Source: Acidobacteriota bacterium
Lineage (GTDB): Bacteria > Acidobacteriota > Thermoanaerobaculia > Gp7-AA8
Length of the DNA stretch: 64,000 nucleotides
Direction: 5' to 3'
Assembly: GCA_021325515.1 (NCBI GenBank)
Contig: JAJPHC010000014.1
Coordinates: 62,001 to 126,000, forward strand
A program made the translations under genes and the position numbers. A model generated the notes under the pieces. It was not told where the DNA came from. It searched no databases and saw only the letters and a program-made list of their open reading frames with translations. This document shows, in pieces, positions 54,916 through 63,733 of the stretch; the stretch's first letter is position 1, and every line of letters begins with the position of its first letter.

Positions 54916-56333
54916 AGCGACCCGGAGCCGAGTCCGCGCGCGTCGCGATTCCTCTGATCTTCAGCGCGTCGCTGTTCCTCCTCTACTGGTTCGTCAGGGA
55001 AGAGCCGAAGGTGTTTTTCACGCACCCCGAGTTTCGCTTCGTGGTGTTCGGGAAAGACCTGCGCGGCCTGTTGTTCGTGGCGTGGATTCCTCTGATCTTC
55101 GCTGTCGTCCGTTTTCTCGACAGCGTCATCTTCGATGTCATCGTCGCGCGGCGCCGCGTGTCGGCTCCGCTGCTGCTGCGGCAGATGATCGGGATCATCA
55201 CGTACATCCTGCTCTTCGGCTGGACCGTCTCCGCGATCTTCAACACATCGCTGGCCGCTCTTCTCACCACCGGCACCGTGCTGGCAGCGGTGGTCGGTCT
55301 CGCTCTGCAGGACACGCTGGGAAATCTCTTCTCCGGCATCGCCATCCATCTCGAGGATGCCTTCGATGTCGGCGACGTGATCCATTCGGGTGAGTTCATC
55401 GGCGTCGTGGAGGGAGTCTCCTGGCGCGCCACGCGGCTGCGCTGCTTCAACAACCAGCTCGTCGTGCTGCCGAACTCGCAGATGGCGAAGGATCGCATCG
55501 AGATCTTTCCGCGCAACAATCTCAATGCGCGCGTCCTGCAGCTCGCCGTCGATTACCACGTGCCGCCGGCCACGGTGATCGAAGTCCTCGTCGATGCCGC
55601 CCGGCACGTCGACGGGATCGCGCGCGACATGCCGACGATCGCACGCGTCGGCGGCTTCGCCGATTCGTCGGTGACATACGAGTTGAAGTACTTCACGCGC
55701 GATTACTCGATGCGGGACCGCATCGACGCCGAGATTCGCAAGGCGGTCTGGTACGCGTTTCATCGCAACCAGATTTCGTTCGCGACGCCGATCAGGGCCT
55801 ACGCTCCTTACACGCCGCCGAAACCGCAGGCGCAGATCACGTCCGAGCAGGTCACGCAGCGCCTCATGGACGTGAAGATCTTCATGCCCCTTTCCGGGCA
55901 GGCGCATGAGACGCTGGCGAAAGCAGCGAAAGTTCACTCGTACTCGAAAGGAGAGGCGATCATTCGTCACGGCTCTGCCGGCGACTCGATGTTCGTCGTG
56001 CACGAGGGAACGGTTTCGGTTCGTATCGCGGATGAGTCGCCTGCGGGCTGGCACGAGGTCGCGCAGCTCGGCGCTGGTTCAGTGTTCGGCGAGATGGCGC
56101 TGTTGACCGGAGAAGTGCGCGCCGCCGACGTCGCTGCGCTCACGGACGTCATCGCGCTGGAGATCAGCAAGGATGCGCTCTGGCCGATCCTGCACGAGAC
56201 GCCTGAGCTGGCGAGTGCCATCTCACAGAAGGTGATGGAGCGGCGCGATCATCTCGACGAAATTCGCGCGACCGGCGCCGAAGAGGAAGAGGAGTCGATC
56301 CTCTCCCGCATCAAGAGCTACTTCGGGATATGA
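54912..56333 (+). CDS. MscS-family mechanosensitive channel with C-terminal cyclic-nucleotide-binding domain
   Basis: 473 residues. Membrane helices at about 12-30, 50-75 and 90-110, then the pore helix TTGTVLAAVVGLALQDTLGNLF (about 118-140), the signature of MscS. Beta domain with AFDVGDVIHSGEFIGVVEGVSW and LPNSQMAKDRIEIFPRN. A Crp-type cNMP-binding domain (about 320-430) follows, with EAIIRHGSAGDSMFVVHEG and GSVFGEMALLTGEVRAADV; the FGEMALLTGEVRAA phosphate cassette is well kept, so ligand binding is plausible. MscS-cNMP fusions are known (bCNG class). Overlaps both neighbours by 4 nt. Confidence 0.93.
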   Translation: MKRPGAESARVAIPLIFSASLFLLYWFVREEPKVFFTHPEFRFVVFGKDLRGLLFVAWIPLIFAVVRFLDSVIFDVIVARRRVSAPLLLRQMIGIITYILLFGWTVSAIFNTSLAALLTTGTVLAAVVGLALQDTLGNLFSGIAIHLEDAFDVGDVIHSGEFIGVVEGVSWRATRLRCFNNQLVVLPNSQMAKDRIEIFPRNNLNARVLQLAVDYHVPPATVIEVLVDAARHVDGIARDMPTIARVGGFADSSVTYELKYFTRDYSMRDRIDAEIRKAVWYAFHRNQISFATPIRAYAPYTPPKPQAQITSEQVTQRLMDVKIFMPLSGQAHETLAKAAKVHSYSKGEAIIRHGSAGDSMFVVHEGTVSVRIADESPAGWHEVAQLGAGSVFGEMALLTGEVRAADVAALTDVIALEISKDALWPILHETPELASAISQKVMERRDHLDEIRATGAEEEEESILSRIKSYFGI

Positions 56334-57703
56334 AGCGCATTCTGATCGTCGAAGACAAGACATCGCTCGCGCAGGTATTGTGCGAGGCGGTGGAGGCCGA
56401 TGGCTTCGAAGCCGACGTCGCGGCGAACGGCACGGAAGGCATCCGAAAGCTCGCCGACGGCCAGCGGTATGTCGCCGTGCTGACCGATCTTCGAATGCCG
56501 GGCGCTGATGGCATCGCCGTCCTTCGCCAGTCGCGCGAGTCGGATCCTGATTGCCCGGTGATCGTCATGACCGCCTTCGGGACGATCGAGAACGCCGTGG
56601 AAGCGATGAAGCTCGGCGCGTTCGACTTCGTGCAGAAGCCGGTCGACGTCGATCACCTCCTCGTGCTGCTGCGCCGCTGCCAGGAGCACCGCGAGCTTCG
56701 CTTCGAGAATCTGCTGCTGAAGGAAGAATTCCGGAAGCGCCACGGCCTGCCGGCGATCATCGGCGACTCGCCGAAGATCGTCGAAGTCTCACAGGCGATT
56801 CAGCGCGTTGCTGCGACGGATTCGACGGTGCTGCTCGAAGGGGAGTCAGGTACGGGGAAGGAGCTCTTCGCGCGCGCGATCCATCAGTTGTCGCCGCGCC
56901 ATGCGCGTCCTTTCGTCGCGATCAACTGCGCGGCGATCCCCGACACGCTCATCGAAAACGAGTTGTTCGGGCACGAGAAGGGTGCCTTCACGGGAGCGAC
57001 GGCGCGGCAGAGCGGCAAGTTCGAGATCGCCGACGGCGGCACGATCTTCCTCGACGAGATCGGCGAGCTCGCGCTCAACGTGCAGTCGAAAGTTCTGCGC
57101 ATCCTCCAGGAGCAGCGATTCGAGCGGATCGGTGGCTCGGTCACGCTGGAGACAGATGTGCGGATCGTCTGTGCGACCAACCGCAACCTCTCCCAGGAGG
57201 TGAAGCGCGGACGGTTTCGTGAAGATCTCTTTTTCCGGCTCAACGTCTTTCCCATCACGCTTCCTCCGTTGCGCTCGCGCAAGGAGGACCTCGATGCTCT
57301 GGCTAACTTTTTCCTGCAGCGGCTGATGCGCGATCTCAAGAAGCCGGGATTGCAGCTCAGCGGCGATGCCCGTGCCGCGCTGCGCGAATACGACTGGCCG
57401 GGAAACATCCGCGAGCTGGAGAACGCGCTGGAGCGGGCCGCGATCCTCTGCGAGGGCAACACGATCGAGCGCTCCGACCTCGGCATCGCCTCCACGGCAA
57501 GCGTCGACGACCGCCTGCGCGAGGCTCTCGATCTCAGCGGATCTCTGGGGGAAGCGACGGAGCGCGCCTCGCGCGCCGTCGAACGGCTCAAGCTGAGCGA
57601 TGCGCTGAAGCGCACCTCTTCGCGCGCCGAGGCGGCAGAGCTCCTCGGCATTGCGCCGCGTACGCTGATCGCGAAATTGAAGGAGCATGGACTCGGCGAA
57701 TGA
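56330..57703 (+). CDS. Sigma-54-dependent response regulator (NtrC family)
   Basis: 457 residues. Receiver (1-120): IVEDKTSLAQV, phospho-acceptor in VLTDLRMPGADG, lysine in VQKPVD. AAA+ domain (about 140-375): Walker A GESGTGKELFARAIH, GAFTGAT loop that touches sigma-54, FLDEIGELALNVQSKVL and arginine-finger region. Fis-type helix-turn-helix at the C-terminus (AAELLGIAPRTLIAKLKEHG). No cognate kinase is adjacent; the gene is coupled to the MscS-cNMP channel. Confidence 0.95.
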   Translation: MKRILIVEDKTSLAQVLCEAVEADGFEADVAANGTEGIRKLADGQRYVAVLTDLRMPGADGIAVLRQSRESDPDCPVIVMTAFGTIENAVEAMKLGAFDFVQKPVDVDHLLVLLRRCQEHRELRFENLLLKEEFRKRHGLPAIIGDSPKIVEVSQAIQRVAATDSTVLLEGESGTGKELFARAIHQLSPRHARPFVAINCAAIPDTLIENELFGHEKGAFTGATARQSGKFEIADGGTIFLDEIGELALNVQSKVLRILQEQRFERIGGSVTLETDVRIVCATNRNLSQEVKRGRFREDLFFRLNVFPITLPPLRSRKEDLDALANFFLQRLMRDLKKPGLQLSGDARAALREYDWPGNIRELENALERAAILCEGNTIERSDLGIASTASVDDRLREALDLSGSLGEATERASRAVERLKLSDALKRTSSRAEAAELLGIAPRTLIAKLKEHGLGE

Positions 57704-57921
57704 TTCCGACCGCGCAGGACGTCGTGGCGTTTCTCAACGAAGAGCTGGCGAAAAGGAATCTTCCTTATCGCGTCGATTCGATCGCGGTGCTGCCTTATGT
57801 GAATCCGATGTGGCTCGCGAACTGGGAAGCGCCCCAACTGGCTGCTGCACCCGAGCGCGATGCGATCGACGATGTCATCCGCGAGGCGCGCTGGCACTAC
57901 CCGCAGGTTCTGCTCGAGTAA
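57700..57921 (+). CDS. Small soluble protein, unknown function
   Basis: 73 residues, starting in an ATGA overlap with the NtrC-type gene and ending 47 nt inside the convergent membrane-protein gene. MIPTAQDVVAFLNEELAKRN and a tail IDDVIREARWHYPQVLLE suggest an alpha-beta-alpha mini-domain. No family recognised. The overlap supports translation. Confidence 0.55.
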   Translation: MIPTAQDVVAFLNEELAKRNLPYRVDSIAVLPYVNPMWLANWEAPQLAAAPERDAIDDVIREARWHYPQVLLE

Positions 57922-59641
57922 TCGAGTAGACGGCGTCGCCATCCGGGAAGCGGACGAGCTCTCGCAGGCGCCCGCTGTCGATCCACTTCCGCGCCTTCTC
58001 CGCCGCCTCGGGATGAATCACGACGACCGTGGCGCCGTTCTTCGCAATCACATCCAGCATTGCGTCGTCGTATCGATGGATGCGCAGCAGCTCATGTACC
58101 GGCGGATCGAATCCCGACACGCCGTTCATCGTCGGAATGCGATGCCGAGTCGATGCGAGCAGATACGATGCCTCGCGCTCGTCCCAGCCGACGGGCAGCT
58201 CGATCATGCACGAGGGACGCGCCGAGGCCAGCCACGCATACACGGGCGGGAGCTCGCGTGGTACATGCTGCCAGGTGAAGCGCGGGAGCACTTCGATGAT
58301 GCTGAGCGCCAGCACGGCGAATCGGAGCCGCGGCAGACGTGATGCGCTGACCGCCATCCAGATTCCGAGGCCGCAGTAGGCGATGATGGCCCAGCGGGCG
58401 GGCGAGCGAGTCGCGCGCATCGGCTCGAAGACGCGGAACAGGAACGAGTGCAGAAACGAGTGCTCGCCGAACGAGCCGGCGAATCCGATCGCGATCCAGA
58501 GTGACGCGACCCACAGCTCGGCGCGCACAACGTACTTGCGGAAAGGGATCGCAGCGATCGCCAGGAGCACCGCCGGCATGAATGCAACGTCCGACTTGTG
58601 CCAGCGAAGCAGAACGCAGCCAGCCAGCAGGAGCAGCAGTGCGGCGATGGCCAGCGGTTTTCGGATGCGGATCGAAGGATCGATGCGCGGCCGCGAGCTC
58701 AACACTCCATAGAGAAGAAGAGCGAGCGCGAGAAAGCCGGGGAAGATCCGCCGCTCTGGCCGGCCGCTCATCGAGCCGTACAAGAGACTGGAGGGCGAGG
58801 CGCCGATCCAGTCCTGCCAGGATGCCGATCCCTGCGTCGACTCCATCGAGTTGCGGCGCATCCGGTACGTCTTCGAGACGACCTGATAGGGAATGAGGAA
58901 CGGAAGCAGGAGAAGAAACGAAGCGACGAGAGCGACGGCCAGCCTTCGCACCTGAAATGGCCTGACGAGATGGAGGAACACGATCGTCGCCACGACCGCG
59001 ACGCCGGTGAACAGCAGCCAGTAGACATTCGTCAGTCCGTTCATGACGAATGCGATCGTGAACAGCGCCGCATGTTTCGCGGAGCCGCTGCGCCAGAAGA
59101 GCAGAAGTGCAGCGAGCGTCAGCGGGATCCAGCCGCTCGCGATGATCTGGACATGCGAGAGGTGATCGAACTTGAAGGACACGAACGCGTAGAAGACTCC
59201 CGCTGCGAAGGACGCGATCGTGTCGCCGCTGATCAGACGCGCCAGCAGAAACATCCCGAAACCCGACAGCGCAAACGAGATGAGGAGGGCGATGTTGTAC
59301 GTCGCGACTGCGCTGAAGCCCGCGAGATGGAACGGCAGAACCAGCAGCGCGACGCCGGTCATGTGCTCGCTGAATGCGAGCGGAAACTCCGCGGGGCGGA
59401 AGATGGGAGCGTCAAAGAGATGCAGCGGGTCGTGGGAGAGCGCGTGACAGTTCCAGTCGATGATCCACGCATTCAGCAACGGATCGCCGTGATCGGCGAC
59501 GGCCGTATCGAGCTCACGCACGAGCGGCCACGTGAGCGCGATGGCGAGTGCGACATACGACAACAGGCAACAGACGACGAGCAGCAGGCCTGGGACTCTC
59601 CTGCTGCCTGTTGACGATTGCGTGTTGACAGCGTCAGTCAT
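57875..59641 (-). CDS. Polytopic membrane protein (glycosyltransferase GT-C-like)
   Basis: 588 residues with about 11-13 helices from residue 18 on. Early loop TWPLVRELDTAVADHGDPLLNAWIIDW has the acidic pattern seen in GT-C-fold membrane transferases. ALSGFGMFLLARLISG and FVSFKFDHLSHVQIIASGWIPL follow. The C-terminal soluble part (from about 490) holds MIELPVGWDEREASYLLAST. The enzyme role is an inference from fold pattern. The first 25 or so codons lie in a CAGCAGG-type repeat, so the start may be elsewhere. Overlaps the upstream gene by 4 nt. Confidence 0.75.
   Translation of the reverse strand: MTDAVNTQSSTGSRRVPGLLLVVCCLLSYVALAIALTWPLVRELDTAVADHGDPLLNAWIIDWNCHALSHDPLHLFDAPIFRPAEFPLAFSEHMTGVALLVLPFHLAGFSAVATYNIALLISFALSGFGMFLLARLISGDTIASFAAGVFYAFVSFKFDHLSHVQIIASGWIPLTLAALLLFWRSGSAKHAALFTIAFVMNGLTNVYWLLFTGVAVVATIVFLHLVRPFQVRRLAVALVASFLLLLPFLIPYQVVSKTYRMRRNSMESTQGSASWQDWIGASPSSLLYGSMSGRPERRIFPGFLALALLLYGVLSSRPRIDPSIRIRKPLAIAALLLLLAGCVLLRWHKSDVAFMPAVLLAIAAIPFRKYVVRAELWVASLWIAIGFAGSFGEHSFLHSFLFRVFEPMRATRSPARWAIIAYCGLGIWMAVSASRLPRLRFAVLALSIIEVLPRFTWQHVPRELPPVYAWLASARPSCMIELPVGWDEREASYLLASTRHRIPTMNGVSGFDPPVHELLRIHRYDDAMLDVIAKNGATVVVIHPEAAEKARKWIDSGRLRELVRFPDGDAVYSITRAEPAGSASAPRG
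59562..59614. repeat. CAGCAGG palindromic element, copy 2, inside a coding region
   Basis: CAACAGGCAACAG and GCAGCAGG on the left are inverted on the right as CCTGCTGCCTGTTG. The element is read through in frame as the start of the first hydrophobic segment of the membrane protein on the minus strand. It is related to 17579-17641. Confidence 0.5.
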
Positions 59642-61293
59642 CGCAAACCGAGGAGACGCAACACGTAGCCGGCCACGGCTCTCTGCGGCAAGGACTCCGG
59701 TGTCTCTCGCGCCACGCCGCGTCCCCAGGCGATGAGGACCGTCTCATACTCGCGATGGGTTGGCAGGCCGCCATGCTGGCCGGGGTTCTCGGCCGGACTC
59801 GTGAAAGGGTCGCCTTCACGCAGCGTGATTGCGAATGACGGATAGGCGAACGCCGTGATGTCATCGCGCGTCGCGTCGTAGGTGACCTGCTCGAACACGC
59901 GAGCGCCCGCAGGCGTCGTGAGGTTCCGGAGGAAGTCGATGAACGCCGCCGTGTCGTCGGGCAGAGCCGTTCGATGGAACATGCAGACGTTGCCCGTCGG
60001 ATTCGGAATCCACCGAGTGTCGAAGGCCGCGTTCCGCAGGATGCGGTTGATGTGCACGTCGGTCTCGACGTGCGCCGATCCATGATCGCCGACGACGACC
60101 AGCGCGTCGTGCGCGGGATCGATCGCATTCGAGATCGCCGCGATCGAGCGATCGGCATCGGCAATCGCCAGCGCCACCGCCGCTTCATCCACGCCGCGGT
60201 AATGATGCTCGGTCGTGTCGACGATCGGTTCGTAGGCCAGCAGGAGATCGAACGGCATCCGCTGGATCGAGAGCGTCGCCACCTTCGCCAGATAGCTGGA
60301 GAGGCGGTCCATCTGTTCGAGGAACGTCTGGCGATCGACAGGGTGCTCTTCTCCGGAACCGGGCCAGAATCCGACTTCATCGTCGATCATCCGCACGTAG
60401 CTCGCCGGTACGCCGACGTTGCGGTTGACGGAGCCGAGAAACAGCGTCGCTTCGTTGAGTGCCGGATCGAAGCTCACCAGCTTCGACCACGAACCATACA
60501 GTCCGTCCGGAAAGCGCGTCTCCACTGAGAACCAGCGGTGCGCGTCCAGCGGCGTCTCCGTTCCGGCGTGTTCGACATAGAACGCGTCGTAGTCGCGGAC
60601 GTGATCGTTCGTCGTGTCGTACGCCACGAGATCGAAGTGCTCGTGACCCACGTTCGGGATGTCCTGATCGATTCGCGTGCGCATCGGCGGACTGAATGAC
60701 TGGTGTCGTGGCTGCAGCGAGCCCCATCCGGGAGGAAGCCACTCCGGATGAAAATCGTTCTTCGTCAGGTGCAGAGTGCGCGCGGCGACGGCGGGCCTCG
60801 TCCACAGCAGCCCCCAGTCCGGTGTGCGCCGCGGCGAAGAGCCGTCCATGGTCGGGAAAGGAATCGAGCCGACGCGCTTGCCCGCTCCGCGCGCGATGTC
60901 GATCAACGTCGGTACGCCGATCTCCGTTTCCAATCCGCGCGTGGCCTGAGTTGGCGGAGTCCCCGGCTTGTGAAAGACGTTGGAGAGAATGCCCGTCTCG
61001 TCGCGCTCTGCGCCGGTGAGGATCGTCGCGTGCGTCGTCGACGTCACGCTCGGTGATGCCGGTACGACGCGCGAGAACGTTCCTTCATTCGCGAGGTGCA
61101 TCATCGCCGCCGGCTTCTGCGCCTCGACATCGTTTGCGCCGAGGCCGTCGAAGGAGAGGAGGACGACGCGGGCGGCGGCTCCGGTCGTATGCGGTTCTGG
61201 AGAAGGTGCCGTCTGCGTGGCCGGAGTGGTTGACCCCGGCGCGGTGGCGCATGCGCAGAGCAGCGCCACGAAGAGGAGTCGAAAGCGGGTCAT
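59638..61293 (-). CDS. Alkaline-phosphatase-superfamily lipoprotein (nucleotide pyrophosphatase/phosphodiesterase type)
   Basis: 551 residues. Lipobox LLCACA (cysteine near residue 15), Pro/Thr-rich linker, then VVLLSFDGLGANDVE (metal aspartate, about 45), nucleophile threonine region VPASPSVTSTTHATILTG, and DHGSAHVETDVHIN and NPGQHGGLP carrying further metal ligands. NPP-type enzymes hydrolyse phosphodiesters outside the cytosol; substrate unknown. Overlaps both adjacent minus-strand genes by 4 nt. Confidence 0.87.
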   Translation of the reverse strand: MTRFRLLFVALLCACATAPGSTTPATQTAPSPEPHTTGAAARVVLLSFDGLGANDVEAQKPAAMMHLANEGTFSRVVPASPSVTSTTHATILTGAERDETGILSNVFHKPGTPPTQATRGLETEIGVPTLIDIARGAGKRVGSIPFPTMDGSSPRRTPDWGLLWTRPAVAARTLHLTKNDFHPEWLPPGWGSLQPRHQSFSPPMRTRIDQDIPNVGHEHFDLVAYDTTNDHVRDYDAFYVEHAGTETPLDAHRWFSVETRFPDGLYGSWSKLVSFDPALNEATLFLGSVNRNVGVPASYVRMIDDEVGFWPGSGEEHPVDRQTFLEQMDRLSSYLAKVATLSIQRMPFDLLLAYEPIVDTTEHHYRGVDEAAVALAIADADRSIAAISNAIDPAHDALVVVGDHGSAHVETDVHINRILRNAAFDTRWIPNPTGNVCMFHRTALPDDTAAFIDFLRNLTTPAGARVFEQVTYDATRDDITAFAYPSFAITLREGDPFTSPAENPGQHGGLPTHREYETVLIAWGRGVARETPESLPQRAVAGYVLRLLGLR

Positions 61294-62672
61294 TTGGCGA
61301 GAGACTTCACAACTCGCGAGCGATACTCCTTCGCCTTTGCGACTGCTTCCGGAACATCGACCGTCAGCACGTGCCGGTTCCTCATCAGCACTTTGCCGTC
61401 GCAGATGGTGGTCGTGACCGCGCTGCCGGATGCCGCGTAAACGATCGCTGACTCGACGGCGTACACCGGCTGCGACTTCGGCTGCGAAAGATCGATCACG
61501 ATGACGTCGGCCTGCTTTCCGACTTCGAGAGTGCCCACTTTGTCGGCGAGGCCGAGAACACGCGCTCCGCCGATCGTCGCCATCTCGAGTACATCACGCG
61601 CGCTGAGAACCTTCGGGTCCATCTTCGCGACTTTCTGCAGGCGGGCCGCGGACGCCGCCTCTTCCAGCATGTCGAGATTGTTGTTCGATCCTGCCGGGCC
61701 ATCCGTACCGAGACCGACGTTCACGCCTGCCTTGCGCATGTCGACGACGGGCGCGATGCCCGACGCGAGCATCATGTTGCTCTCCGGGCAGTGCGCGACG
61801 CCGGTGCCCCGCTGCGCGAAGGTCTTCAGTTCATCCGCCGTCAACCAGACTCCATGGGCGGCAATGACATCCTTGCCGAGGAATCCCAGCGAGTCGAGGT
61901 ACTGGCCGGGAGTCATTCCATCCGCCTTCTTCGCGATGTCGGCGAGCTCGTTCTTCGTCTCGCTGACGTGAATCAGAATCGGGATGCCCAACTCCGTTGC
62001 GAGTCTGCGGACTTCCTGCAGATGTTCTTTGGAGACCGTGTACGGCGCGTGCGGCGCAACCGCGGGAGTGATGAGGCGATCGCCCTTCCACTCCTTCGCA
62101 TACTTGCGTACGTAGGCCATCGCCTCGGGCCACGTCTTGTTGTCGGGAACGGGGAAGTCGATCACCGTTTCGCCGAGCACGCCGCGCAGGCCGGCCTTCT
62201 TCGTTTCGCGCGCGAGATCGGACTCGAAGTAGTACATGTCGGCGAACGTCGTCGTTCCCGACTCGATCATCTCCGCGGCGGCGAGCCGCGTTCCCCACTT
62301 GACGAAGTCCGCGGTCACGTTCTTCGCCTCGGCCGGGAAGATGTAGTTCTGCAGCCAGTCCATCAGATCGCGGTCGTCGGCGATGCCGCGGAAGAGCGTC
62401 ATCGGCACGTGTGTGTGCGCGTTGACGAAGCCGGGCATGATCGCGCCCGTCGTGTTGATCGTCGTCTTCGCTTCGTACTTCGAGGCGAGGTCGGCGGCCT
62501 TGCCGACGGCGACGATTTTTCCTCCGTCGATGACGACGGCACCCTGCTCGATATTCGGGCCGGCCATCGTCAGGACGGTGCCGCCCTTCACGATGATGTC
62601 GGCCTTCTTCGGCGCCGCGAGGGCGGCGGTGCAGGCCAGGGAGAGGAGAAGCGCGATCAGACCGCGTCGCAC
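61290..62672 (-). CDS. Exported Atz/Trz-family amidohydrolase (MTA/SAH deaminase-like)
   Basis: 460 residues. Signal peptide MRRGLIALLLSLACTAALAA, unusual because characterised MTA/SAH and chlorohydrolases are cytosolic. TIM-barrel amidohydrolase: PGFVNAHTHVPMTLFRG (HxH metal site), HAPYTVSKEHL, ILIHVSETKNE, IAAHGVWLTADEL, LGTDGPAGSNNNLDM (metal aspartate) and PESNMMLASG. Most like 5-methylthioadenosine/SAH deaminases. Four nt downstream of cdd and overlapping the phosphodiesterase gene, so the group looks like exported and internal nucleoside salvage (inference). Confidence 0.88.
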   Translation of the reverse strand: MRRGLIALLLSLACTAALAAPKKADIIVKGGTVLTMAGPNIEQGAVVIDGGKIVAVGKAADLASKYEAKTTINTTGAIMPGFVNAHTHVPMTLFRGIADDRDLMDWLQNYIFPAEAKNVTADFVKWGTRLAAAEMIESGTTTFADMYYFESDLARETKKAGLRGVLGETVIDFPVPDNKTWPEAMAYVRKYAKEWKGDRLITPAVAPHAPYTVSKEHLQEVRRLATELGIPILIHVSETKNELADIAKKADGMTPGQYLDSLGFLGKDVIAAHGVWLTADELKTFAQRGTGVAHCPESNMMLASGIAPVVDMRKAGVNVGLGTDGPAGSNNNLDMLEEAASAARLQKVAKMDPKVLSARDVLEMATIGGARVLGLADKVGTLEVGKQADVIVIDLSQPKSQPVYAVESAIVYAASGSAVTTTICDGKVLMRNRHVLTVDVPEAVAKAKEYRSRVVKSLAK

Positions 62673-62675
62673 GGA

Positions 62676-63068
62676 TCAGTCCTCCAGTGAGAAGTAGAAC
62701 GGATGAGGGAAGAGGGTTGAGAGCTTGTAGTCAACACGTTGACCTTTGAGGCCGGCCAGCGTGACGTCGATGTCGCCGCAGTACTCCCACATGAGCTGGC
62801 GGCAGGGGCCGCAGGGCGTGCCCGGCTCGTCGCTTTGCGTGACGACGACGATCGCGTCGAATTGGCGCTCTCCGGCCGCAAGTGCGGAGAGAAGCGCCAC
62901 GCGCTCCGCGCACACCGTGAGGCCGTAGGTGCAGTTCTCCACATTGCAGCCGTGAAACACGCGGCCTGCTTTGGTGCGGAGTGCGGCGCCGACTTTGAAT
63001 TTGGAGAAGGGTGCGACAGCGTTTTCGCGAGCCTTGATCGCTTCCTGAATCAGGAGGTTGTCTGTCAT
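62676..63068 (-). CDS. cdd: Cytidine deaminase
   Basis: Deaminates cytidine and deoxycytidine to uridine forms; cytosolic zinc enzyme. 130 residues, the tetrameric short class. NVENCTYGLTVCAERVAL (zinc cysteine and catalytic glutamate) and PCGPCRQLMWEY (two zinc cysteines). Upstream of it lies a palindromic element. Downstream is the amidohydrolase gene, 3 nt away. Confidence 0.96.
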   Translation of the reverse strand: MTDNLLIQEAIKARENAVAPFSKFKVGAALRTKAGRVFHGCNVENCTYGLTVCAERVALLSALAAGERQFDAIVVVTQSDEPGTPCGPCRQLMWEYCGDIDVTLAGLKGQRVDYKLSTLFPHPFYFSLED

Positions 63069-63097
63069 GGGACTGGTTACGTTAGCACGAGAACCGC

Positions 63098-63152
63098 GTA
63101 GGACAAGCTCTCAGCTTGTCCCCCCAAAGGACAGCCTGAGAGGTTGTCCTAC
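63098..63152. repeat. GTAGGACA palindromic element, copy 4
   Basis: Arms 63098-63121 and 63129-63152 are inverted copies differing at about 3 of 24 positions: GTAGGACAAGCTCTCAG and its partner CTGAGAGGTTGTCCTAC, with centre CCCCAAA. The right end contains the TAG stop of hisIE (63149). Confidence 0.8.
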
Positions 63153-63733
63153 ACCCGGCTGCGCAGCTCTGCCCCCACATCCTTCCAGTCGATCCCTTCG
63201 TCCACCAGCAGGACGGAAAGGTGGTACATGAGATCCGCGATCTCGGAGACGAGCCGCTCCCGTCCCTGTCCCTTCGCCGCGATGACGACCTCCGTCGCTT
63301 CCTCGCCGATCTTCTTCAGGATCTTGTCGCGCCCTTCATTGAAGAGGTACGCGGTGTACGAACCCTCCGGCCGTTTCTCGTGACGGGAACGGAGGACGCG
63401 CATCAGGCCTTCGAGATCGAACGCCGGCGCTGGAACATCGTTGAAGCAGGAGGTGCTCCCGGTGTGACACGCGGGGCCGGCCGGCTCGACGCTGACCACG
63501 AGCGCGTCGCCGTCGCAATCGGCCGCGATGTGTACGACCCGCTGGGTGTTGCCCGACGTCGCGCCCTTGTGCCACAGCTCGTTCCGCGAGCGGGACCAGA
63601 ACCACGTCTCGCCGGTTTCCTCCGTCTTTCGCAGCGATTCTGCGTTCATGTACGCGAGCGTGAGCACCTGACCAGACGTTGCATCACGCACGATCGCGGG
63701 AATGAGGCCATCGGTGAATTTCAGGTCGTTCAT
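63149..63733 (-). CDS. hisIE: Bifunctional phosphoribosyl-AMP cyclohydrolase/phosphoribosyl-ATP pyrophosphatase
   Basis: Steps 2 and 3 of histidine synthesis. 194 residues from ATG 63733. HisI part (about 1-105): [31 protein letters not shown] and zinc cysteines in DCDGDAL and [10 protein letters not shown]. HisE part (about 110-194): [16 protein letters not shown] and [16 protein letters not shown]. Overlaps hisF by 4 nt. Its last two residues and TAG stop run into a palindromic element. Confidence 0.97.
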   Translation of the reverse strand: MNDLKFTDGLIPAIVRDATSGQVLTLAYMNAESLRKTEETGETWFWSRSRNELWHKGATSGNTQRVVHIAADCDGDALVVSVEPAGPACHTGSTSCFNDVPAPAFDLEGLMRVLRSRHEKRPEGSYTAYLFNEGRDKILKKIGEEATEVVIAAKGQGRERLVSEIADLMYHLSVLLVDEGIDWKDVGAELRSRV

